Shown piece after piece: positions 25,112 through 33,726 of a stretch of 64,000 bases of DNA. The stretch is taken from positions 44,303-108,302 of the forward strand of contig JAVBSY010000027.1 of the NCBI GenBank assembly GCA_031556475.1, written 5' to 3'. Under the pieces are notes generated by a model, which was not told where the DNA came from, ran no database searches, and worked only from the letters and a program-made list of their open reading frames with translations. This DNA is from Azoarcus sp031556475 (lineage in GTDB: Bacteria; Pseudomonadota; Gammaproteobacteria; Burkholderiales; Rhodocyclaceae). Positions within the stretch are counted from its first letter, which is position 1. Each line of letters starts with the position of its first letter. A program made the translations under genes and the position numbers.

Positions 25112-27493
25112 TCACGCCCGGATGGCCGGATCGGCGACATCCAGGTGATCCGCAGGCAGGCCGTCGCAGTGGCGCTGCCACGCCATTTCCAATCCGGCTC
25201 CAAGGCAACGGGCGAAGCGGGCATCGTCGAACAACGCGCACTGCAGGCGGTTCCGGATCAATCGCCGACGCAACTCGGCCAATGCGTCCGGCCGTTCGAG
25301 CAAGTCGACGACGAGCGTTTCGTAGGCTGCCCCACTTTCCGCGACCAGTTCGGGAAGCCCCGCGGCAAGCACGATGCTCGCCGACACGCGGGAAACGAAG
25401 GTATCGCCGCGGCAAGCCGCCTGCGGCACCCCGGCCCATAACGCATCGCTGGCGGTCGTGTGCGCGTTGACCGGAAAAGCATCCAAGGCCAGATCGGCCG
25501 CGGCCAGCCGGCCGAGGTGTGCCGCCGCCGGCATGCGCGGCGCCCAGATCAGGCGGGACGCCTCCACGCCGGCATCCGTCGCCGCCTGGCACAGGGTGTC
25601 ACGCACGATCGGTGGCGCATCCAGCAACCACAACACGGCGTTCGGCGCCCGTCGCAACAGGCTCAGCCACAACACGAAAACCTCTCGCGTGATCTTGTAC
25701 GGCTGATGAAAGGCCGCCAGCACCAGCGCCTCCTGCGGCAAGCCAAGTTCGGCACGCGCGGGCTGCGGCCCGACCTCGCGGCTGCGGTCGTTGGGCTGGT
25801 AGCACCCCGACAGGCGCAGAATCTTTTCGCTGTAGCCTGCTTCGTCACCGACTGGAATCACTTCTGCATCGGCGATGATGTAATCGATCCAGGGCGCGCC
25901 CATGCTGCCGGGGAATCCAAGCCATTGCATCTGAACCGGCGCTGGCCGATGGGCGAGGATGCCCGCGCGAAAGCCCTGGGTCCAGCCTTTCAGGTCGATG
26001 GCGATATCGATGCCATCGGCCGCCATGCACCGCGCGGCCTCCTGGTCGGACAATGCAGCCACATCCACCCATTCCGGAATCGCCCGGCGCAAACGCCCAC
26101 GATAGGCATCGGCGGCCGGCGGACCATAGTCGTAGGCGACAAGCCGGAAACGCGCCGGATCCAGCGCTTCGAGCACACCCACCATCAGGTGCGCGGTGGC
26201 ATGGTCGCGAAAATCCGCGGAAAGCAGCCCGACTCGTAACGGTGCGGACGGCGCGCGGTCGTGGCGCCCCGGTTCCTCGACCGGTGCCCGGCCATGGAAA
26301 CACGCGGCGAAATGCTCGGCGATCCGCAATTGCTCCCGCGCACTGGTATCCGGCGTCGTAAGAAACGCAAAAGGCGCCGGGCGATGCAGCGTTTCCCTTT
26401 CCAGGGCGCCGATTTCAGCCAGTACGGTACGCAAGGCCTCCTCGATCAGTTCCGCGCCATCCCAGTCCGCCGCCTGACGGCACGCATGAGCCCCCTGCAA
26501 CAGCCACGCCGGACGAGCCTCGCGCTGCACGGCCTCGATGAAAGCGCCGCGGGCGAGCACACTCTCGTTCAGATCCACGTAGGTACACCCAAGGTTGTAC
26601 CAGGCATCGGCATTGTCGCCGTCGTACCGCAGCGCCCGCAGGAAAGCATTCCTGGCTTCTTCCCATGCCCCTGCGTCACGCAACGCGACGCCGAGATTAT
26701 TGTGGGCGGTCGACCACTCCGGAGCCAGGATCACCGCGTGGCGCGCGGCATCGACGGCTTCCATCAGCTTTCCCTTTCTCCCCGCCGCGATCGACAGGTT
26801 GGACCATGCAGCCTGGTTTTCCGGCATCGCGCCCACCGCCTTGCGCAACAATGCTTCCGCTTCGTCGTTGTCGCCCGCGTCGAGCAACAACGCCCCCAGC
26901 ATGGCCAGCGCGGCACTGTCACCCGGTATATGGAGAAGATTCATGCGGCAAAAATCCGCCTGGCTTGCCGCGTCGCCGATTTCCAGCAACAGCTCCCTGC
27001 ACAGCCTCGCCATGTCTGCGTCTTGCGGCGAGCGCTCATAAGCCAGCAGGAACTGCTCGAGCGCTTCGGGCTTGCGCCCCCACGCGAGATACGCACACCC
27101 CATGTTGTAGAACACCGTGGCGTTGTCGGGCTGAAGGCGGATGGCCTCGCGATGCGCGTCGATGGATTCGCCGAATCGCTCCGCCCCCGCCAACGCGTTG
27201 CCCAGGTTGCTGAACGTCTGGCCATCGCCCGGCATCAAACGCGCCGCTTCGCGCAACGGAACCACTGCCTCCGCGGAGTGTCCCTCCGTATGCAGCGCGC
27301 ACCCGAGCAATTTGTGCGCGAAACCGAAAGCGGGATCAATGCGGATCAACCGCCTTGCGCCGGCAATGACTTCCTGGCTGCGCCCTGCGGCAAAAGCTGC
27401 GGCAAGCGCAGCCGCCGCATCCGAAAACGACCCGGAGGCATGCTTGGACATCGTCCGATCCACCCCATTTTCAATGAAAGCCGAGGGAATCAT
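25112..27493 (-). CDS. TPR / O-linked GlcNAc transferase-like protein (GT41 type)
   Basis: A 793-residue protein with TPR repeats over about residues 30-330 (AHKLLGCALHTEGHSAEAV, TFSNLGNALAGAERFGESI, VFYNMGCAYLAWGRKPEAL and others). A C-terminal catalytic half resembles the SPINDLY/OGT family: RVGLLSADFRDHATAHLM, DLKGWTQGFRAGILAHRPAPVQMQWLGFPGSMG, D(Y)IIAD, then ILWAPR-like and TASDALWAGVP. Such enzymes transfer GlcNAc or a related sugar to Ser/Thr, and in other bacteria homologues glycosylate flagellin. An internal ATG at 27449-27451 is a possible alternative start. It is transcribed opposite to the island, toward the 904-aa glycosyltransferase, and is divergent from fliC2. Confidence 0.92.
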   Translation of the reverse strand: MIPSAFIENGVDRTMSKHASGSFSDAAAALAAAFAAGRSQEVIAGARRLIRIDPAFGFAHKLLGCALHTEGHSAEAVVPLREAARLMPGDGQTFSNLGNALAGAERFGESIDAHREAIRLQPDNATVFYNMGCAYLAWGRKPEALEQFLLAYERSPQDADMARLCRELLLEIGDAASQADFCRMNLLHIPGDSAALAMLGALLLDAGDNDEAEALLRKAVGAMPENQAAWSNLSIAAGRKGKLMEAVDAARHAVILAPEWSTAHNNLGVALRDAGAWEEARNAFLRALRYDGDNADAWYNLGCTYVDLNESVLARGAFIEAVQREARPAWLLQGAHACRQAADWDGAELIEEALRTVLAEIGALERETLHRPAPFAFLTTPDTSAREQLRIAEHFAACFHGRAPVEEPGRHDRAPSAPLRVGLLSADFRDHATAHLMVGVLEALDPARFRLVAYDYGPPAADAYRGRLRRAIPEWVDVAALSDQEAARCMAADGIDIAIDLKGWTQGFRAGILAHRPAPVQMQWLGFPGSMGAPWIDYIIADAEVIPVGDEAGYSEKILRLSGCYQPNDRSREVGPQPARAELGLPQEALVLAAFHQPYKITREVFVLWLSLLRRAPNAVLWLLDAPPIVRDTLCQAATDAGVEASRLIWAPRMPAAAHLGRLAAADLALDAFPVNAHTTASDALWAGVPQAACRGDTFVSRVSASIVLAAGLPELVAESGAAYETLVVDLLERPDALAELRRRLIRNRLQCALFDDARFARCLGAGLEMAWQRHCDGLPADHLDVADPAIRA

Positions 27494-27641
27494 AGTTCGC
27501 CCGAAACGATCCGGGTTCTTTTTGAATTTTTCTTCCTGTTCAAGCCATCTCCACCAACGCCGTTATTTCCAGTTGTCACCGTATTTGAGCAGGGGCATTT
27601 CTTCCATTTTTCGCCGGAAAACGGCAGATCCACCGACGAAG

Positions 27642-27655
27642 CGGCAAAAATTGCC
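27642..27655. promoter_or_regulatory. CGGCAA-N3-TTGCC palindrome before fliC2
   Basis: A near-perfect palindrome, CGGCAA-AAA-TTGCC, that abuts the -35 element of the sigma-28 promoter at 27656. Its architecture matches the copy at 61671-61685. A protein bound here would touch the -35 region, so a repressing or modulating role is as likely as activation. Confidence 0.5.
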
Positions 27656-27682
27656 TAAAGATTTTCCCCTTCGTTCCGTTAA
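27656..27682 (+). promoter_or_regulatory. Sigma-28 (FliA) promoter of fliC2
   Basis: TAAAGATT-N11-TCCGTTAA matches the FliA consensus TAAAGTTT-N11-GCCGATAA at 13 of 16 defined positions, with exact spacing. The start should lie near 27689, leaving a leader of about 105 nt before the ATG at 27794. Confidence 0.8.
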
Positions 27683-27793
27683 TGGGATCAACGGCAGACA
27701 AATCGCGCGACAAACCGGTAACACGGCGCGAACCAAGCCGGGCTACCGAACCACCTGAACCAATCGAACGACTCTCTACCCAGGAGGCCCAAA

Positions 27794-29275
27794 ATGGCAC
27801 AAGTCATCAACACCAACGTCCAGTCCCTGAATGCTCAGCGCAACCTGACCACGTCCCAAGGGTCGTTGGCGACTTCGCTGCAGCGCCTGTCTTCCGGCCT
27901 GCGCATCAACAGCGCCAAGGACGACGCGGCGGGTCTGGCCATCTCCGAACGCTTCAGCGCCCAGATCAACGGTTTGAACCAGGCGCAACGCAACGCCAAC
28001 GACGGTATTTCGCTGGCGCAGACGGCCGAAGGCGCGCTCGAATCCGCTGGCGACATCCTGCAGCGTATCCGCCAACTCGCCGTGCAGTCGTCCAACGCGA
28101 CGAACTCCGCTTCCGACCGCAAGGCGCTGAACGATGAAGTCAACGCGCTGACGTCCGAACTGGACCGTATCGCCAAGACCACCGAATTCAACGGCCAGAA
28201 ATTGCTGGACGGCTCCTTCGGCACCGCTTCCTTCCAGGTCGGCGCCAATGCGGGTCAGACCATCCAGGCCACGTCGGCCAATTTCTCCACCAGCCAGTAC
28301 GGTAACTACCGGGTCGGCGCCAAGGTGGCGACGGACGCGGGCGGCAAAGGCGATCTGGTCGCCGGCAGCACCGCCACCGCCATCGGCTCCAACGCCAACG
28401 CGACCAGCCGCGTGCTGGGTGGCGCCATGACCATCAATGGCGCGAGTGGCGCCGCCTCGGTGACGATCGATGCCGGCGCGTCGGCCAAGAAAGCCGCCGA
28501 GCAGATCAACGACGTGCGTGGAACGACCGGCGTTTCCGCGTCGGCAAAGACCGAGATCGACATGACCGGTCTGAACACGGGCACGTCCTACAAGTTCGAT
28601 GTCCAATCCGACAACGCCACGGCGGTCACGGTGTCCTTCACCGTTGGCGGCGCGATCGACAAGGACGGGCTTGCTGGCGCAGTCAATGCGTTCAACGACG
28701 TTTCCGCGAAAACCGGCGTCACCGCGCGGATCAACGACACGGGCGATGGCATCACCCTGCTCAACGCTTCGGGCGAGAACATCACCGTCACCAATGCCGC
28801 AAGCGGTTCGGCTGGCCCTGTCTCGATCGGCGGCGCCAGCACGGCAACGGGCGCAAAAGCGGTCGCTACGGGCCAACTCGCGCTGGATTCCGAGCGCAGC
28901 TTCAGCGTCGCATCCAACACGACCGACTTCTTCAATGTCGCCGCTTCGTCCTCGCAATTGCAAACGGTCAGCGCGCTGGATGTCAGTTCGGTGGATGCCG
29001 CGCAGCGCACCCTGGCGATCGCGGATGCCGCGCTCACCGCGGTGAATAGCCAGCGGGCCAAGTTCGGCGCCCTGCAGTCCCGGCTGCAGACGACGATCTC
29101 CAACCTGGCGACCACGTCGGAAAACATGTCGGCCTCCCGCTCGCGCATCCGCGACACGGACTTCGCATCCGAAACGGCGAATCTGACCCGCGCGCAGATC
29201 CTGCAGCAGGCCGGTACCGCGATGCTTGCCCAGGCGAATTCGATTCCGCAGAACGTGCTTTCACTGCTCCGCTAA
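27794..29275 (+). CDS. fliC: Flagellin, paralogue 2
   Basis: A 493-residue flagellin, the same length as the one at 9448, with nearly identical terminal D0/D1 regions (LSSGLRINSAKDDAAGLAISERFSAQING; SRIRDTDFASETANLTRAQILQQ). The substitutions are concentrated in the middle (about residues 170-285). Differences run through the chain, so it is a diverged duplicate and not a recent copy. It has a strong ribosome binding site (CCAGGAGG) and a sigma-28 promoter at 27656, unlike copy 1. A hairpin with no T-run separates it from flaG. Confidence 0.97.
   Translation: MAQVINTNVQSLNAQRNLTTSQGSLATSLQRLSSGLRINSAKDDAAGLAISERFSAQINGLNQAQRNANDGISLAQTAEGALESAGDILQRIRQLAVQSSNATNSASDRKALNDEVNALTSELDRIAKTTEFNGQKLLDGSFGTASFQVGANAGQTIQATSANFSTSQYGNYRVGAKVATDAGGKGDLVAGSTATAIGSNANATSRVLGGAMTINGASGAASVTIDAGASAKKAAEQINDVRGTTGVSASAKTEIDMTGLNTGTSYKFDVQSDNATAVTVSFTVGGAIDKDGLAGAVNAFNDVSAKTGVTARINDTGDGITLLNASGENITVTNAASGSAGPVSIGGASTATGAKAVATGQLALDSERSFSVASNTTDFFNVAASSSQLQTVSALDVSSVDAAQRTLAIADAALTAVNSQRAKFGALQSRLQTTISNLATTSENMSASRSRIRDTDFASETANLTRAQILQQAGTAMLAQANSIPQNVLSLLR
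27887..29270 (+). repeat. Direct repeat: flagellin copy 2 (with 9541-10925)
   Basis: The partner of the repeat at 9541. Perfect blocks of 47 nt (27887-27933) and 59 nt (28730-28788) lie about 18.35 kb from their counterparts in the same orientation. Confidence 0.85.
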
Positions 29276-29318
29276 GCACCTGAAGCAGAAACCGAACAAC
29301 GCTGAGTCGTAAAACGGT

Positions 29319-29350
29319 ACGGCGCGGAGCTCGCAAGAGCTTCGCGCCGT
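29319..29350 (+). other. Strong hairpin between fliC2 and flaG
   Basis: A 14-bp stem (29319-29332 with 29337-29350, one G-T pair) is closed by a GCAA (GNRA) tetraloop. It is followed by GCCCC, not by T residues, so it is not a standard terminator. It could protect the flagellin mRNA 3' end from exonucleases and set the ratio of fliC2 to downstream flaG-fliD message. Confidence 0.65.
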
Positions 29351-29372
29351 TGCCCCATGAGGAACAAGGATC

Positions 29373-29759
29373 ATGAATATTCATGCGATATCCTCCGGCC
29401 TCGCTGGCATGAATTCCCTGGTGCGCGACGCGGGAACAACAGCCACGCCCCTTTCGGGCACGCCGCGAACGGGTGTCAACGGCATTCAAGCCGTCACACC
29501 AGCCGAGCAGGCAGCACAGCCACAACCGCCACCTGGACTCACCCAGGTACAACAGGCGCTGGATGAGGTACGTGACGCGATCAGCCCGGTGGCACAGAAT
29601 TTGCAATTCTCGATTGATGACGATACCGGCAAAACCCTCATCAAGGTCGTCGACGCATCGACCGACGAGGTGATCCGGCAGATTCCTTCCGAGGAAATCG
29701 TCGCCATCGCCAAGGCATTGGATAAACTACAAGGCGTGCTGATAAAGCAACAAGCCTGA
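29373..29759 (+). CDS. flaG: Flagellar protein FlaG
   Basis: A 128-residue FlaG-family protein. The N-terminal half is low in complexity (Ala/Thr/Pro/Gln). The conserved C-terminal domain is LQFSIDDDTGKTLIKVVDASTDEVIRQIPSEEIVAIAKALDKLQGVLI. FlaG proteins influence filament length in polar flagella, although the mechanism is unclear. It lies between fliC2 and fliD, its usual position. Confidence 0.95.
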   Translation: MNIHAISSGLAGMNSLVRDAGTTATPLSGTPRTGVNGIQAVTPAEQAAQPQPPPGLTQVQQALDEVRDAISPVAQNLQFSIDDDTGKTLIKVVDASTDEVIRQIPSEEIVAIAKALDKLQGVLIKQQA

Positions 29760-29776
29760 ATTGAAGGAGAAGCATC

Positions 29777-31177
29777 ATGGCCTCAGCCGCAGGTATTGGC
29801 TCAGGACTGGACATCAACGGCATCGTCGATCAACTGATGTCGATCGAAAGACGGCCGCTGACCATACTGGCCAACAAGGAAGCGAGTTTCCAGGCACAGC
29901 TTTCCGCGTTTGGGCAGATCAAGGGCGCCGTATCGGATCTCCAGACAGCGGTCAAGGCGCTCGGTGAGTCGTCGAAATTCACGGCGACGAAAACAACGGT
30001 AGGCGCGGACGCTGCCTTTACGGCCAGCTCGACCAGCAAGGCGGCAGCCGGCAGTTACGCCGTTGAAGTTTCTCAACTGGCCAAAACCCAGCGTGTCTCC
30101 ACCAGTGCCTCGACGGAATTCGTCCCGGCCGCGGGCGGGCTGAAAGTCACCTTTGGCACGGTCGACGACAGCGGCGGAAATTTCGTTGCGGACCCGGAGC
30201 GCACAGCAACACTGGAATTTGCCGGCGGCTCCATCGAAGAACTGCGCGATGCGATCAACGCCAACGCTTCGCTCGGCATCAAAGCCAGCGTCATCAACAA
30301 TGGCGATCAAAAGCAGCTCGTATTGAGCGGTACGGCCACGGGCGCCGACAAGGCCTTCAAGATAGAGGGTGTCGAAGTCGCCGGCCAGAACGGCCTGGCG
30401 GGTCTGGCTTACGAGCCTGGTGCTGCCGGCGACATGACCTCAGTACAAAAAGCGCAAAACGCAAAACTGTCCGTCGACGGCATTGCCATTTCCCGCAGCA
30501 ACAACTCCATCACCGATGTGATCGATGGCGTTACGATAACGCTGACGAAAGAAAGCGCCACGCCCGTCACCAGTTCGCTGAACGTGACGACCGATCATAG
30601 TACGGCGAAAACCGCAATCGAAGCCTTCGTCAAAAGTTACAACGAGGCGATTGGCACACTGAAAAACCTTACCGCGTACGACGCTGAAAACAAGAAGGCG
30701 TCGCAGCTTACCGGCGACTCGACAGCCCGCAACGTTCAGAATCAGTTGCGTAACCTGATCGGCGGCTCTTACTCCGGCCTGGGCAATACCTCCAGTCTGG
30801 CCTCCATCGGCGTAACGCTGCAAAAGGACGGGACGCTGGCTGTCGATAGCACCAAGCTGGAAGCCGCGCTCAGCGACCCGAAACGCGATGTTGCGGCCTT
30901 TTTTGCCGGCAAGGACGGCGTCAAGGGGTTCGGCGCCACCGTTTCGGCTGCTCTCGAAGGCATATCGGGCACGAATGGCTTGATCGCGGGCCGCTCCAGC
31001 GGTATCAAGGACACCATCAAAACGCTGGACAAGCAATACAATTCCCTGGAGACACGTCTCAATGCCGTGGAAAAACGCTATCGCGATCAATACACCGCCC
31101 TCGATACGCTGATCGCCAGCATGTCGCAGACGCAGTCTTTCCTGACCCAGCAACTTGCCAGCCTTGCCTCGCTATAA
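29777..31177 (+). CDS. fliD: Flagellar filament cap protein FliD (HAP2)
   Basis: A 466-residue filament cap that promotes flagellin polymerisation at the tip. The N-terminal FliD_N signature is IGSGLDINGIVDQLMSIERRPL, and the C-terminal FliD_C region runs to ITKTLD-like coiled-coil segments (KTLDKQYNSLETRLNAVEKRYRDQYTALDTLIASM). The ribosome binding site AAGGAG precedes the ATG. It starts 17 nt after flaG and is followed by fliS. Confidence 0.96.
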   Translation: MASAAGIGSGLDINGIVDQLMSIERRPLTILANKEASFQAQLSAFGQIKGAVSDLQTAVKALGESSKFTATKTTVGADAAFTASSTSKAAAGSYAVEVSQLAKTQRVSTSASTEFVPAAGGLKVTFGTVDDSGGNFVADPERTATLEFAGGSIEELRDAINANASLGIKASVINNGDQKQLVLSGTATGADKAFKIEGVEVAGQNGLAGLAYEPGAAGDMTSVQKAQNAKLSVDGIAISRSNNSITDVIDGVTITLTKESATPVTSSLNVTTDHSTAKTAIEAFVKSYNEAIGTLKNLTAYDAENKKASQLTGDSTARNVQNQLRNLIGGSYSGLGNTSSLASIGVTLQKDGTLAVDSTKLEAALSDPKRDVAAFFAGKDGVKGFGATVSAALEGISGTNGLIAGRSSGIKDTIKTLDKQYNSLETRLNAVEKRYRDQYTALDTLIASMSQTQSFLTQQLASLASL

Positions 31178-31231
31178 GCTAAGCTAGGCAAGGCGTAAAG
31201 CCCACTTTTGGGGAACGAAGGAATCGTCATC

Positions 31232-31636
31232 ATGTTTGCACGCTACCCGAACCAAGCCTCGGCTTACTCCCAGGTCGGTATCGAGACAGGTGTCAGTTCG
31301 GCCAACCCACACCAACTGATCCTGATGCTGTACGACGGCGCGCTGGTCAGCATCCGGAGCGGCGCGGTAGCGATGGAAAACAAGGATATCCCGACCAAAG
31401 GGGCGGCCATTTCCAAGGCGATCAACATCATTTCGAACGGGCTCAAGGTCAGTCTCGACCTCGATGCGGGCGGGGATCTGGCCGCCCGCCTGGATGCCTT
31501 GTACGACTATATGGTCGATCGCCTGCTCTATGCCAATCTGCACAACAATTCAGCCGCATTGGAGGAGGTTTCCTCGCTGCTCGGCAGTTTGCGCGAAGCA
31601 TGGGAAAGCATCGCCGAACAAGGTACAGCGGCCTGA
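31232..31636 (+). CDS. fliS: Flagellin export chaperone FliS
   Basis: A 134-residue FliS, which binds the disordered C-terminus of flagellin in the cytoplasm. It has the typical Y..Q.....V.TG.SSANPHQLILMLYDGAL segment and a helical remainder. The frame is open from 31208, but the ATG at 31232 (MFARYPNQASAYSQV) matches the family N-terminus and has a GAAGGA site upstream. fliT follows 16 nt later. Confidence 0.95.
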   Translation: MFARYPNQASAYSQVGIETGVSSANPHQLILMLYDGALVSIRSGAVAMENKDIPTKGAAISKAINIISNGLKVSLDLDAGGDLAARLDALYDYMVDRLLYANLHNNSAALEEVSSLLGSLREAWESIAEQGTAA

Positions 31637-31652
31637 CATACGGAATCCGCAC

Positions 31653-31973
31653 ATGTTGACACTCAACGACTGCATGACTCTTTTGCGGCACTACGAAGAC
31701 ATGGCTGTCGCTGCCAGAAACAACGACTGGGACAGACTCGTCGAACTGGAAACGCTTGCGGTGGCCGTGCGCGACAAGGCAAGCGGCCCCTTTCCACCAC
31801 CACCTGGAGAACCGCAGGTGCAACAGGAAATGGCTGCGGCGATTCAACGTATTCTTGAACTCGACGCCGAAATCCGCACCCACGCCGAACCTTTTCTTGA
31901 AAGCACCCGTAAATTGCTCTCCGGCTCCGTGCAAGACCGCCGGGTACGTACAACCTACGGTGCGCTGGGCTGA
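31653..31973 (+). CDS. fliT: FliT-like flagellar export chaperone
   Basis: A 106-residue, mostly helical protein beginning MLTLNDCMTLLRHYEDM, with MAVAARNNDWDRLVELE (the FliT-like Y..M..AA...DWD.L..LE pattern). FliT chaperones FliD and regulates flagellar gene expression in enterics. Sequence similarity in this family is low, so the call rests on the WD-L-LE motif, the size and the position directly after fliS. Confidence 0.85.
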   Translation: MLTLNDCMTLLRHYEDMAVAARNNDWDRLVELETLAVAVRDKASGPFPPPPGEPQVQQEMAAAIQRILELDAEIRTHAEPFLESTRKLLSGSVQDRRVRTTYGALG

Positions 31974-32046
31974 TTCTGGACTGACGGCCCTGGACTGACG
32001 GCCGCGAGGCCTTGCAGCCCCCTGCCCTCGAACGGAGGCGCTTGCC

Positions 32047-33261
32047 ATGATCCCTGCCGACCTTGCCTCCCGCTTGAGAATGCTCAACGAAGCGAGCTTT
32101 TTCAACACCGACCAGCCAGTCGCCGGGCTCAACCGCACGCGCGAAATACAATCCCAGTTGCCCGACCTCGTGCCGGGGGACCGTATTCTCGCCACCTTGC
32201 AGCGCATGCTGCCGGATGGCACGTTCCGCGCGCTCGTCGCCGGCCAGCAGCTCACCCTTGCCCTCAATCATGCCGCCAGTGCAGGCGACACGCTGGAACT
32301 CGTCGTTACCCAGACCACGCCCAAAGCGGTTTTCGCGCAGCTCGCCAACCCGGCGGCGGCCAGCAACCCATCGAGCCAGCCCGTACTGAGCCAAACCGGG
32401 CGGCTCATCAGCTTTTTGTTGACGGGTCAGCCGGCAGCGGACCCCGCAGCCCTGGCCGCGAACAGGCCGCTGCTGGCCGCGCCGCCACACCACAGTGCCG
32501 GCCCGCTCGTATCCGCAATGCGCCAGGCACTGAGCCAGAGCGGATTGTTTTACGAGTCCCATCAAGCGCAGTGGATCGCCGGCAAAATCGATACCGCCAC
32601 CTTGCTGCGCGAACCGCAGGCCCAAGCCATGCCACAGCCGGCCGCCGGGCAAGCGGCAACAGCGCCCCAACAGCAGCAGGCAGCGGTACCGCAAGCGGCA
32701 ACGACACAGGCAGCGACAGCGCAAGCGGCAGCCACTGCATCACCACGTACGAATACCGAACCTGTCCGCCTTCATGTCACGGGGTCGGGGTCGATGCCTG
32801 CCGGCGAAATCGAATCCGGGCGCCATGCCGCCGCGGCCTCGCAACTGCGCGAGGATGGCGTCTCGACCCGCCCCGGCCCGATCCCGGAACGCATTCTGCC
32901 CATCCTCCACCAGCAGTTGGACTCTCTTGGCACCCACCAATACTTCTGGCAAGGCCAGGTGTGGCCCGGCCAGCACCTCGAGTGGGTCATCGAAGACCCG
33001 CGCGCGGGTGAAAGAGAAGGCGATGGCAGCGAAGAACTGGCCGACTGGAACACCACCCTGCGCCTTACCCTGCCCCGCCTGGGCGGGCTTGAAGCGCAAC
33101 TGCATCTGACCCCCGCCGGTATCGCCGTGCGCTTGCGCGCGGACGACGCCGAAGCGATTTCGGCGCTGGAATCGAAACGCCCGGAATTGGAAGAGGCCCT
33201 GGCGGCAGCCAACATGGCGCTGACGGGCATGGTGGTGGAGCGACGCGATGGCAACGGATGA
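32047..33261 (+). CDS. Second FliK-like protein (Flg_hook C-terminal domain)
   Basis: A 404-residue protein. The N-terminal part (QLPDLVPGDRILATLQRMLPDGTFRALVAGQ) looks like a small beta domain. An Ala/Gln/Pro linker (about 195-240) is followed by a C-terminal domain resembling the FliK Flg_hook fold (LRLTLPRLGGLEAQLHLTPAGIAVRLRADDAEA...LEEALAAANMALTGMVVE). The proper fliK is at 43304, so this is a second ruler-like protein. It overlaps by 14 nt the flhX gene, an FlhB-C homologue; FliK normally acts through FlhB-C. This pairing is seen in other betaproteobacteria and its role is not settled. Confidence 0.78.
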   Translation: MIPADLASRLRMLNEASFFNTDQPVAGLNRTREIQSQLPDLVPGDRILATLQRMLPDGTFRALVAGQQLTLALNHAASAGDTLELVVTQTTPKAVFAQLANPAAASNPSSQPVLSQTGRLISFLLTGQPAADPAALAANRPLLAAPPHHSAGPLVSAMRQALSQSGLFYESHQAQWIAGKIDTATLLREPQAQAMPQPAAGQAATAPQQQQAAVPQAATTQAATAQAAATASPRTNTEPVRLHVTGSGSMPAGEIESGRHAAAASQLREDGVSTRPGPIPERILPILHQQLDSLGTHQYFWQGQVWPGQHLEWVIEDPRAGEREGDGSEELADWNTTLRLTLPRLGGLEAQLHLTPAGIAVRLRADDAEAISALESKRPELEEALAAANMALTGMVVERRDGNG

Positions 33262-33580
33262 CGGTGCCCTGTCTCCCGACCGTAACGAAGCCGTTGCACT
33301 GACCTATGCCAGTGGCGACGGGGCCCCCCGCGTGGTCGCCAAGGGGCGCGGCCTGATCGCGCAGGAAATCATCTCGCGTGCACGCGAATCCGGTGTTTAC
33401 GTACACGAATCGCCGGAGCTCGTTTCGCTGCTGATGCAAGTCGACCTCGACGCTCACATTCCTGCTCAACTCTACGTCGCCGTAGCCGAGTTGCTGGCCT
33501 GGCTCTATCGGGTGGAACAAGGCAACGATGCCGGCTCCGCACCCGTTTTTTCTCCCGGTTCGCTACCCGAGGCACCATAA
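33248..33580 (+). CDS. flhX: FlhB C-terminal-domain homologue (FlhX-like)
   Basis: A 110-residue protein matching the cytoplasmic FlhB_C domain alone: AVALTYASGDGAPRVVAKGRGLIAQEIISRARESGVYVHESPELVSLLM, then IPAQLYVAVAELLAWLYRV. The autocleavage motif NPTH of FlhB is absent (NEAVAL in its place), so it resembles the already cleaved C-fragment. It has no membrane segments. It overlaps the second fliK-like gene, which suggests that the two products act together in export specificity switching. Confidence 0.85.
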   Translation: MATDDGALSPDRNEAVALTYASGDGAPRVVAKGRGLIAQEIISRARESGVYVHESPELVSLLMQVDLDAHIPAQLYVAVAELLAWLYRVEQGNDAGSAPVFSPGSLPEAP

Positions 33581-33726
33581 CAAAACGCCCGGGAACCCTC
33601 GCCCCATCTCATTCGTGCGCTAGACCACGCACCCGAGCGAAAGAGCGGCGCAAGACAAGCATTTCGGCCCTCGGTCATGCTAACCTCCACACCATCCGTG
33701 CTGGATAGACTCTCTCACCGCAAGGC

